This document shows, one piece after another, positions 1 through 6,986 of a stretch of DNA of 8,910 bases (the stretch's first letter is position 1; each line of letters opens with the position of its first letter). Source of the DNA: CAZIGM01 sp964538675 (GTDB taxonomy: Bacteria; Bacillota; Bacilli; Tepidibacillales; Tepidibacillaceae); NCBI GenBank assembly GCA_964538675.1, contig CAZIGM010000065.1, positions 1 to 8,910 of the forward strand, in the 5' to 3' direction. Made by a program: the position numbers and the translations under genes. The notes under the pieces are model-generated. The model worked only from the letters and a program-made list of their open reading frames with translations. It made no database searches and was not told the DNA's origin.

Positions 1-1
1 A

Positions 2-634
2 ACATTTCTAAATATATTAACAAATTTTATTCCTAGTAATGAGAGAGTTATAACTATTGAAGACTCAGCAGAACTTCAGATTAAAAATATTCCAAACTTA
101 GTTAGTCTTGAGACAAGAAATGCAAATACTGAAGGTAAAGGTCAAATTACGATTAGCGATCTTATACGAGCTTCACTTCGAATGAGACCTAATAGGATAA
201 TAGTAGGTGAAGTACGTGGAAAAGAAGCATTGGATATGCTACAAGCGATGAATACTGGACATGAAGGTTCTGTTTCAACTGGCCATGCTAATAGTACTAT
301 TGATATGCTTAGTCGTTTAGAGACAATGATTTTAAGTGGGGCTAATTTACCAGTTGTGGTTATTAGGAAACAAATTTGTTCTGCAATAGATATTATGGTT
401 CATCTAATTAAGCTAAGGGATAACACAAGAAGAATTATAGAAATAAGTGAAATAATTGGTATTGTCGACAATGAAATTAAAATAAATAAATTATTTGAAT
501 TTGAAGAAGAGGGCGAAACAGAAGAAGGAAAGATTATTGGGAAATTGAAGCCAACTGGTAATAAATTAAACAAGGCAATGAAGCTAAAAATGGCTGGTTT
601 TAGGGGTGCATGTCTAGATGGGGAAATTATATAA
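2..634 (+). CDS. cpaF: CpaF/TadA-type secretion ATPase, 3' part only
   Basis: This is the C-terminal 210 residues of a hexameric ATPase of the VirB11/GspE superfamily, CpaF/TadA branch, which powers assembly of Tad pili at the cytoplasmic face of the membrane. The reading frame is open from base 2; its first residues (TFLNIL) are those that normally follow the GKT of Walker A, so the nucleotide-binding loop and N-terminal domain lie upstream of the window. Visible motifs, numbered from the first complete codon, are the Asp box ITIEDSAELQ (17-26), the Walker B region MRPNRIIVGEVRG with Glu70, and the His box TGHEGSVSTGHAN (85-97). All match the canonical family closely. The ATG at 182 is internal and not the start. 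The 3' end overlaps the next gene by 17 bases. Truncation is due to the window edge, not a mutation. The family call is firm; which substrate it serves is not visible. Confidence 0.95.
   Translation, partial: TFLNILTNFIPSNERVITIEDSAELQIKNIPNLVSLETRNANTEGKGQITISDLIRASLRMRPNRIIVGEVRGKEALDMLQAMNTGHEGSVSTGHANSTIDMLSRLETMILSGANLPVVVIRKQICSAIDIMVHLIKLRDNTRRIIEISEIIGIVDNEIKINKLFEFEEEGETEEGKIIGKLKPTGNKLNKAMKLKMAGFRGACLDGEII
602..608 (+). promoter_or_regulatory. Ribosome binding site for the FHA gene
   Basis: AGGGGTG lies inside the end of the cpaF reading frame, nine bases before the ATG at 618. It supports that start and implies translational coupling across the 17-base overlap. Confidence 0.6.
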
Positions 635-1886
635 TTTTCAATATGATTTTGAGAAACAGGTTAGGAATTACTTGGTTTTTAGTAATGCAGAAGGGTTCAA
701 TATTAAGCAGTTTAATAATATCCAATTAAAAATGCTATTATCTAATAATATTCCTAATTTAATACCACTTGAACTTGAAGAAATGGATTTTATAATAAAG
801 CTTCGGTATGATGTCACATCAAAAAGGACTTTAGCAAGCTATTTTAAGTTAAGGGAATTAAATATTAAGGATCGACTACAAATTTTCTTAAATATTATTT
901 CAATAATAAATGATAGTAAGACATATATGTTAGACGAAAAAAACTATATTATCCACCAAGATTTTATTTTTATTGATACGGATACTTCAAATATCTTCTT
1001 TGCATACCTTCCTTTTAAAAAAATACCTGATAAAGAATCAACTCGGATTGAATTAAAAAGATTATTTATTTATTTTTTTAACAATTTTCATAATATAGAC
1101 GTTAATTTATACAATACAATTATTAATTATTTAGAAGGGGATAATTTTAATATTTCAAATTTAAAACAAAAATTTCTATTAATATTAAACCCAAACGATT
1201 ATTTATATAAGAATTGCTTAGATAATAAAATTAATGAAGTGAAAAAAGATAAGAAATCGATAGATGATAAGTCATTACAATCTTTAACAAGTCTTCATAA
1301 AACACTCCTTTTTTCTCTTTCATTTTTATTAATAGCTATACTTTGGAGTACATATTTTAATCAACAAAAAGAGGAGTTTTATTATATTAATCTAGGTTTA
1401 ACAATTTTAATTATGGATTTTGTTTATGTTTTTTTAAAAATATGGAGACCCAAACTTAGAATCAGTACAGGATATAAAGCAACTTATATAAAGAAAAGAA
1501 AATCGAAAAAAGAAGCAGTTGATAGAACTAATTATATAGTAGAGGCGGAAGAAACAGTTTTATTAAAAAGGAATAATAAAAAAATTTACCTTGAGGTTAA
1601 TAGAGAGACAGAAGTAGAAAAAATAGACATAGATAGTAAAAATTTTATTATTGGAAGAAATCCATCGACTGTAAATTATTTTGAGAAATCAAGTGAAATA
1701 TCTAGAGTGCATATTGAAATAATTAATGATTCAGAAGATTATTTGGTTAGGGATTTAGGCTCGAAAAATGGAAGCTATCTTAATGGAAGTGAACTAATAG
1801 CAAATAAAATATATTCCATTAAAGATGGAGATGTTTTAAAACTAGCGAATACAGAATTTAAAATAAGGGAAGTATCGATTATTTAG
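618..1886 (+). CDS. Membrane FHA-domain protein with DUF6382-like N-terminus
   Basis: A 422-residue protein likely to read phosphothreonine at the membrane. Residues about 1-190 resemble the DUF6382 domain often found in front of FHA domains in Firmicutes; the stretch around YMLDEKNYIIHQDFIFID (103-120) recalls the pseudokinase-like fold of YukC/EssB, a weak similarity judged by eye. Two hydrophobic segments follow at about 229-247 and 255-276, then a basic linker, and an FHA domain at about 343-418. The FHA has the expected conserved residues: Gly346-Arg347, Ser362-Arg363 with His365, and Asn384-Gly385 with Asn389. Two membrane passes would put both ends in the cytoplasm, so the FHA could meet the kinase encoded next. 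The gene overlaps cpaF by 17 bases and is followed after 14 bases by the kinase gene. The FHA call is firm, the N-terminal family call moderate, and the phospho-partner is inferred. Confidence 0.88.
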   Translation: MGKLYNFQYDFEKQVRNYLVFSNAEGFNIKQFNNIQLKMLLSNNIPNLIPLELEEMDFIIKLRYDVTSKRTLASYFKLRELNIKDRLQIFLNIISIINDSKTYMLDEKNYIIHQDFIFIDTDTSNIFFAYLPFKKIPDKESTRIELKRLFIYFFNNFHNIDVNLYNTIINYLEGDNFNISNLKQKFLLILNPNDYLYKNCLDNKINEVKKDKKSIDDKSLQSLTSLHKTLLFSLSFLLIAILWSTYFNQQKEEFYYINLGLTILIMDFVYVFLKIWRPKLRISTGYKATYIKKRKSKKEAVDRTNYIVEAEETVLLKRNNKKIYLEVNRETEVEKIDIDSKNFIIGRNPSTVNYFEKSSEISRVHIEIINDSEDYLVRDLGSKNGSYLNGSELIANKIYSIKDGDVLKLANTEFKIREVSII

Positions 1887-1892
1887 GGAGGT
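1886..1892 (+). promoter_or_regulatory. Ribosome binding site deciding a TTG start
   Basis: GGGAGGT overlaps the last base of the preceding stop codon and sits eight bases before TTG at 1901. No ATG lies at a suitable distance, so TTG is the likely start of the kinase gene. Confidence 0.8.
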
Positions 1893-1900
1893 ATATAATT

Positions 1901-3616
1901 TTGGAACAATCTCGAAAAGCATATTTATCAGATACTTTTCATAATAGATACAAAATTATTTCTGTATTAGGTAAAGGAGGTATGGGAACAGTATATCTTG
2001 TCGAAGACTTACGTCTTAAGGGAAAGCAATGGGCAGTAAAAGAAATAGTTATCCAAGAATCAAGTTATCAAAAATTTGTAGATGAAGCTAAAATACTTGT
2101 TACACTTGAGCATCCATATTTACCAAAAATTATTGATTATTATTCTCCAAATGAAAAGGGATTTTGTTACTTAGTGATGGATTATATTAATGGACAGACT
2201 TTAAAAGAAATTTTTGAAAGAGAAGAATTAACTATTAAACATGAAAGAATCATAAAGTATTCATTACAGTTGTGTGATTTGTTTGATTATCTTCATAATA
2301 AACTGACTAAACCAGTTATTTATAGGGACCTAAAACCTGCAAATATTATGATTGATGAATTTGACAACATTAGATTAATAGATTTCGGAATAGCCCGAAA
2401 CCATAAAGTGGGAAAACACACAGATACAGTCCAGTTAGGAACTGTGAAATTTGCAGCTCCAGAACAATTTGAAGAAAAACAAACAGACCAAAGATCAGAT
2501 ATATATTCGTTAGGGGCATTAATGTATTACTTACTAAGTAATGGAAAATATTATTATATAACTCAAAAACCATTGAATCATTTTCGAAATGACTTATCTA
2601 TATCATTACTTAATATTATTAATAAAATGTTAAAGACTGCACCATATGAAAGATATCAGAATATTTCAGAGGTAAAAAGGGAACTAGAGTCATTAAGTCA
2701 TGAATATTTAGAAATTACAGAGAAACTTGATATTGATGGGTATAAAGAAGAAAGATCGAGAATTAAAATAAATTATCAAGAGAAATACACTAATTTTTTA
2801 ACTAAACAAATAATGGTTGTTAATTTATCTAAAAGGGCAGGATCCACTTTTCTAACTATAAATCTAGCAAAATGTTTAAGTGAAACCAAAATATCTACGT
2901 GTGTAATAGAATTACCTTTTGAGCCTTACATTTTTGATTATATAGGGATAAATCAAAAGACAAAAAAGAAAAATAAAAACTTAGAATTTCATGATTTTTA
3001 TAGCTTTGCACATGAAATTATTGAGGATAAAAGAATAGAAAAAGAAAGAGAGTTTATTGACGAAGATATAATATGGATGGTTGCTGACCCAAGAAAGCCT
3101 TCGATTAATAAAAATAAGTGGACATATAATCATATGCTTAAACTTCTATATAGTTCTAGAAAAGCAAATATTTCGATCATTGACGTTGGGAGTTATTTTG
3201 AGCATGAAAGTATAGAAGGGTTAATTGATGGAATTGATTTAATTTTAGTTGTTATAGATCCTATACCGAGTGAGATTCTATTAAATATTGATAGACTAGA
3301 AAAATTAATAAAAGCAAAAGAAAAAGGAGCTCAAATTGAATTTGTTATAAATAATTGGACAGAAAATATTGATATAAGTGAAATAGTTGATGTTATTGGG
3401 AGTGAGCCGATTACTTATATTCCAAATATAAATCTATCACTTATTCATAAAGCAGTATTTAAGTGTGAAATTCCGTACAATTATATGGATGTAAAACAAT
3501 CTTTGGAAAAACCATTAAATAATATAATCGATATAATTGTTCCTAATGAATTACTAAATAGAAGCAATGGAAAAGTAAGAGATAAGAAACCTTTAAATAG
3601 ATTGTTAAGAAGGTGA
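1901..3616 (+). CDS. Ser/Thr protein kinase fused to CpaE/ParA-like domain
   Basis: A 571-residue cytosolic protein with two parts. Residues about 17-265 form a Hanks-type kinase with a full catalytic set: glycine loop GKGGMG (24-29), Lys47, helix-C Glu62, catalytic loop YRDLKPAN (141-148; Tyr replaces the usual His), DFG 161-163, APE 186-188, Asp200 and Arg251. Thr174, Thr176 and Thr181 lie in the activation segment. It therefore looks active. Residues about 300-550 look like a ParA/MinD fold of the CpaE type: a beta strand, then a P-loop-like turn SKRAGSTF (310-317) lacking the GKT lysine, and a Walker B-like IIDVG with Asp428. There is no transmembrane segment or PASTA repeat, unlike PrkC. 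The C-terminus is basic. The start is TTG with a strong binding site; the next gene begins seven bases after the stop. The kinase call is firm; the C-terminal fold is probable, and its pilus-targeting role is inferred. Confidence 0.9.
   Translation: MEQSRKAYLSDTFHNRYKIISVLGKGGMGTVYLVEDLRLKGKQWAVKEIVIQESSYQKFVDEAKILVTLEHPYLPKIIDYYSPNEKGFCYLVMDYINGQTLKEIFEREELTIKHERIIKYSLQLCDLFDYLHNKLTKPVIYRDLKPANIMIDEFDNIRLIDFGIARNHKVGKHTDTVQLGTVKFAAPEQFEEKQTDQRSDIYSLGALMYYLLSNGKYYYITQKPLNHFRNDLSISLLNIINKMLKTAPYERYQNISEVKRELESLSHEYLEITEKLDIDGYKEERSRIKINYQEKYTNFLTKQIMVVNLSKRAGSTFLTINLAKCLSETKISTCVIELPFEPYIFDYIGINQKTKKKNKNLEFHDFYSFAHEIIEDKRIEKEREFIDEDIIWMVADPRKPSINKNKWTYNHMLKLLYSSRKANISIIDVGSYFEHESIEGLIDGIDLILVVIDPIPSEILLNIDRLEKLIKAKEKGAQIEFVINNWTENIDISEIVDVIGSEPITYIPNINLSLIHKAVFKCEIPYNYMDVKQSLEKPLNNIIDIIVPNELLNRSNGKVRDKKPLNRLLRR
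3608..3616 (+). promoter_or_regulatory. Ribosome binding site overlapping a stop codon, deciding a GTG start
   Basis: AGAAGGTGA contains the TGA stop of the kinase gene (3614-3616) and lies about eight bases before GTG at 3624. Termination of the kinase and initiation of the SAF gene therefore share the same bases. Confidence 0.75.
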
Positions 3617-3623
3617 AAAAATA

Positions 3624-4367
3624 GTGTATATTCAACACAAATACAAAACAAAAATTAAACAGTTTTCTTATTTCATAATGCCGTTAATAGGGATCATTAT
3701 TATTATATTAATGCTTGGAATCGTCTGGTTTTGGGAGACAAATGGTCGTGAATTATACTTTTATAAGGATATTGTTGTATTAAATCAAGATATACAAAGA
3801 GGAACAATTATTAATGAAGATATGTTAGTTTATGAAAAGTTAGAAGCAGATAATATTATTGATGAAGTTGTATTGACTAAGGATATATTAATAGGTCTAG
3901 AAACTAAACATTTTATACCTAAAGGTGCACAACTTCATTTGAAATATTTTGAAGATCAAGAAATAATAATGAGTGAAAATACATATATAGTTAGAATTCC
4001 TAATGAATGGCTTTACTCAATACCTAATACTTTGCGAAGAAAGGATAATATAGCGTTTTATCAAGTTACCATTAGAAATGAAAACTTTCTGATAAAAGAA
4101 AATCAAAATATTTCTACATATGAAACTGATTCAAATGAAAATATTAAAATTATTGATGATAAGAATCCAATTTTAGAAACAAAGGTTGCTTACGTGAAAG
4201 ATAGTGCTAATCGAGAGGTTCAGACAGTTAGTTATGAAGATAGGATTGATGGCAATTCGATAATATCGGAAGTATCAATTATAGCTTCACCTTATCAATT
4301 AATGATTTTGGAGAATGCAATTAATAAAGGCAATAAACTTATTATCATGTATTCAGAAGGTGAATAA
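3624..4367 (+). CDS. SAF-domain CpaB-like pilus assembly protein
   Basis: A 247-residue protein with a short basic cytoplasmic N-terminus, one transmembrane helix (about 17-37), and an exported domain. Residues about 47-105 read as a SAF domain: KDIVVLNQDIQRGTIINEDM, then a second strand pair ending in the typical IPKGAQL (98-104). CpaB/RcpC proteins carry this domain and act as envelope components of Tad machines; in Gram-negatives they work with the secretin, which a Gram-positive lacks, so here the part may contact the cell wall or the fibre. The remaining 140 residues are not clearly assignable, with a polar, acidic middle section (about 155-175). The start is GTG with a good binding site. 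The gene lies seven bases after the kinase and two before the CpaE-like gene, placing it firmly in the operon. The SAF call is good; the exact role is inferred. Confidence 0.78.
   Translation: MYIQHKYKTKIKQFSYFIMPLIGIIIIILMLGIVWFWETNGRELYFYKDIVVLNQDIQRGTIINEDMLVYEKLEADNIIDEVVLTKDILIGLETKHFIPKGAQLHLKYFEDQEIIMSENTYIVRIPNEWLYSIPNTLRRKDNIAFYQVTIRNENFLIKENQNISTYETDSNENIKIIDDKNPILETKVAYVKDSANREVQTVSYEDRIDGNSIISEVSIIASPYQLMILENAINKGNKLIIMYSEGE
4355..4362 (+). promoter_or_regulatory. Ribosome binding site deciding a GTG start
   Basis: AGAAGGTG within the last codons of the SAF gene, seven bases before GTG at 4370. The junction is nearly identical to the one at 3608-3626. Confidence 0.7.
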
Positions 4368-4369
4368 TA

Positions 4370-5539
4370 GTGAATTTATTATTAATAAGTAATGACAACG
4401 ATTTATATAGATTTTTTAAAAACTCAGAATATTTTAATGTGAAACGAGAGACGAATTTAATCAAAGTAGAAGAATATGAAGTAATAATTATTAGTGACAA
4501 TGAAATTAATCATAATGAATTATTTTGTATATTTGAAGTGAATGAAATAGAAAAATACTCAGGCAAACATATTTTTTATATTTTATCAGATAAGTACGAT
4601 AGTCAATCTGTTAGAAATATATATTCTATTTGTAAGATGAGGAATATAATAATAATTCCTTCAAAATTATCAATAAAACAAATTAATAACAAAGTATTAG
4701 AGCATGTAACACCAAGCGAATATAAGGAAAATAGAAATGTTATCACATTTTTTGGAGCTGATAGTAAAGTTGGGACAACAATGATAGCTCAATCTGTAGC
4801 AGAACTATTAGCTAAAAAAACAGATATAAAGATAGGTCTATTTTTTCTTAATAACAACCCAAGTACTAATTATACTAAAAATAATGATATATCAAGTTTA
4901 GATAATATAAAGATTAAACTTTTTAATAATATTTTGAAGTCAGAAGAGTTAATGGATATATGTATAAAAGAAGAGAATGATTTGTATATTTTGCCAGGAA
5001 TTGATTACTACCCAGATTTCAGGCAATATCACCCAGAACACATAGAAAGATTGATTGAATTGGCGGCAGAGAAATTTAATATACTTATTATTGATGCAGG
5101 AAGTAATATTGATTCTGGTTTAGCAATAGCATCATTAAAACTAGCCAAAATTAAATATCTTGTTGTTACTCAACAAGAAGCAGTAAGAAAAAACTTTGAA
5201 CGGATAGAAGCCCAGACATTTAATCAATTAAATATTGATGCTAAGCAATTTATGCTTGTTATAAACAAATATATTAAGTCTAACTATATTTATAATACTA
5301 GACAGATGGCAGGGATTTATAAAATGATGTTAGCAGCTTCAATACCACATTTAGAATTTCTTGGTTGGCAAGCTGAAATTGAACGAAGAACATTAATCCA
5401 TTATGAAAGTGAATCATTTAATAGACAGATAGATTCTTTATCAAGATTGATAGCAACACAGATGCACAGTTCTTATAAAGAAATAAAAAAAGAAAATATT
5501 ATTAAAAGAACTTTAAATAATATTGGAGGTATGCTGTGA
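4370..5539 (+). CDS. CpaE-like ParA/MinD-family protein with receiver-like N-terminus
   Basis: A 389-residue soluble protein. Residues 1 to about 115 alternate hydrophobic strands and helices like a receiver domain (LLLIS 3-7, then VIIIS, IFYILSD and NIIIIPSK) but lack a clear phosphoacceptor aspartate in the third strand, as is usual for CpaE. Residues about 122-370 form a ParA/MinD-like domain: strand VITFF (124-128), P-loop turn GADSKVGTTM (129-138) with Thr where the Walker lysine should be, and Walker B IIDAG with Asp242. CpaE proteins help place Tad machinery in the cell and often have an altered P-loop, so this is family-like rather than clear decay. The start is GTG; the stop overlaps the next start by four bases (GTGA), a sign of coupled translation with the second ATPase. 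The family call is good; nucleotide binding is uncertain. Confidence 0.82.
   Translation: MNLLLISNDNDLYRFFKNSEYFNVKRETNLIKVEEYEVIIISDNEINHNELFCIFEVNEIEKYSGKHIFYILSDKYDSQSVRNIYSICKMRNIIIIPSKLSIKQINNKVLEHVTPSEYKENRNVITFFGADSKVGTTMIAQSVAELLAKKTDIKIGLFFLNNNPSTNYTKNNDISSLDNIKIKLFNNILKSEELMDICIKEENDLYILPGIDYYPDFRQYHPEHIERLIELAAEKFNILIIDAGSNIDSGLAIASLKLAKIKYLVVTQQEAVRKNFERIEAQTFNQLNIDAKQFMLVINKYIKSNYIYNTRQMAGIYKMMLAASIPHLEFLGWQAEIERRTLIHYESESFNRQIDSLSRLIATQMHSSYKEIKKENIIKRTLNNIGGML
5525..5530 (+). promoter_or_regulatory. Ribosome binding site deciding a GTG start
   Basis: GGAGGT within the cpaE-like gene's last codons, five bases before GTG at 5536. It supports the four-base GTGA overlap as the true junction. 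Confidence 0.75.
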
Positions 5540-6975
5540 AAACAGATCACTTTTATCTTGATAATTATATTAATGGAAAACAAAATTTCAAGGATGGACA
5601 AGTATCTTACGTAAACTCTAATAGTAGTAATGAAATCTTTCATAAATTATGTAATCAAGTAAGTAAATATTTTTTATTTGAATGGGAAAATGAACAAGGC
5701 AAAGGAAGTAGTGCATCTGAGCAGTTATTACAATATCAAAAAAAAGCTATTATTGGGTATCCTCAAGAAGTAAATTATTTTATTGCTAAAATAAATGAAT
5801 ATTTAAAAAGAGATGGATTACAAAATGAATGGTTTCCGAATTGGTATCAAGATATAACATCTGCAATTTTTCATGAAAATTGGGGTTTAGCTGGAATTGC
5901 TGAATGGAAGAGGATAAATAACAGTAGCTCAGCAAAGATTATTGGAGAAAAAATCTATTTTCTTATTGATGGTAAAATGAAACTTCAAAAACAGAAGATC
6001 TCAAATGATCGATTAAAACAGCTTAGGAAGGCATTATTATTAAGAAATCCAGAGATTCATTTAAATAACAAATATGCTGAAGTTTATATGCTGGATGGAA
6101 CGCGCATTACGATTTATGAAGATGCTAAAGAACCTACTATTGTATTTAGAAAATATATTATTGAGAATTTAAGTTTTGAAGAGCAGGCCAAAAGGGGAAG
6201 TATACCTTTTGAAGTAATACCTATGTTAAAAGCAAAAGTAAATATCGGTTATAATGTGAATTTTATCGGACCTGTAAGAAGTGGTAAAACAACTTTTCTA
6301 AAAACTTGGCAGAGCTATGAGGATGACACTTTAGAGGGGGTTTTGATAGAAACTGACCCCGAGATTCCATTACATAGAATAATGCCGAATGCCCCAATTA
6401 TTCAGATTGTAGCTGATGGGGATAAACTAAAAAATATAATTAAATCTTTGATGAGATCGGATGCAGATTATTTCATAATTGCTGAAGCGAGAGATGCAGT
6501 AGCATTATACATAGCCTTGAAAATTACAACTAAAGGTACAAGGAGAGTAAAGAGCACATATCATTCTTCGGATGCAACGGATTTTGTTTATGATGCTGCG
6601 AGTGAAATAGTACAAGAATTTGGTGGAGAGTTGTGGCCTACCGTTATAAAAGTAGCAAAAGGGTACCATTATTTATATGAATTTATTCAACTTAAAGATA
6701 AAACTAAAAAAAGATTAAAAGGAATTTACGAAATTAGATATGATGCCGTTACATTTAATATAACAATACATCAAATAATGAAATATGATTTTCATAAAGA
6801 TGAGTGGACTTATAAATTCGATATTGGATTAGATAAAGAACAGATAGCACTCCAGGAAGATTATAGTTCATTTAAAATATTTAAAGATGAATTAAAAAAA
6901 TTAGCTGAAAAAAAGCCAATAGAAGATGAACATATAACAATACCAGCATACGTTAATTATTCTATTAATAAATAG
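5536..6975 (+). CDS. Second, divergent CpaF/VirB11-like secretion ATPase
   Basis: A complete 479-residue ATPase of the secretion superfamily, in the usual CpaF length range. The N-terminal half has the CpaF layout: a helical start, then HENWGLAGIAEW (113-124) where CpaF has its dFGlGpLe segment, and a strand pair DGTRITIY (187-194). The C-terminal half has an intact Walker A GPVRSGKTT (245-253, Lys251), a modified Asp box LIETDPE, Walker B region MRSDADYFIIAEARD (306-320, Glu317 kept, preceding Gly changed to Ala), and a His box STYHSSD (340-346, His343). The catalytic residues are thus present, but the sequence differs at many positions conserved in the first ATPase of this operon. It directly precedes two platform-protein genes, so it may be the motor that acts on them. 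The start is GTG. Family call firm; division of labour between the two ATPases is inferred. Confidence 0.9.
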   Translation: MKTDHFYLDNYINGKQNFKDGQVSYVNSNSSNEIFHKLCNQVSKYFLFEWENEQGKGSSASEQLLQYQKKAIIGYPQEVNYFIAKINEYLKRDGLQNEWFPNWYQDITSAIFHENWGLAGIAEWKRINNSSSAKIIGEKIYFLIDGKMKLQKQKISNDRLKQLRKALLLRNPEIHLNNKYAEVYMLDGTRITIYEDAKEPTIVFRKYIIENLSFEEQAKRGSIPFEVIPMLKAKVNIGYNVNFIGPVRSGKTTFLKTWQSYEDDTLEGVLIETDPEIPLHRIMPNAPIIQIVADGDKLKNIIKSLMRSDADYFIIAEARDAVALYIALKITTKGTRRVKSTYHSSDATDFVYDAASEIVQEFGGELWPTVIKVAKGYHYLYEFIQLKDKTKKRLKGIYEIRYDAVTFNITIHQIMKYDFHKDEWTYKFDIGLDKEQIALQEDYSSFKIFKDELKKLAEKKPIEDEHITIPAYVNYSINK

Positions 6976-6979
6976 GAAG
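6974..6979 (+). promoter_or_regulatory. Ribosome binding site for the TadB-like gene
   Basis: AGGAAG overlaps the TAG stop of the ATPase gene and lies seven bases before ATG at 6987. Confidence 0.6.
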
Positions 6980-6986
6980 TGTTAGT

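Noticed and set aside
182..634. Complete short ATPase gene starting at ATG 182
   Set aside because: The frame is open to the window edge and the upstream codons encode the conserved Asp box, so this ATG is internal to a longer cpaF gene.
2321..2345. Kinase considered a pseudokinase because HRD reads YRD
   Set aside because: The catalytic Asp143, Lys145, Asn148, DFG and Lys47 are all present, and Tyr at the His position is seen in active bacterial kinases.
2370..2573. Open frame of 67 codons on the minus strand
   Set aside because: It lies wholly inside the kinase domain coding region, opposite conserved catalytic motifs, and has no credible binding site. It is a shadow of the + strand gene.
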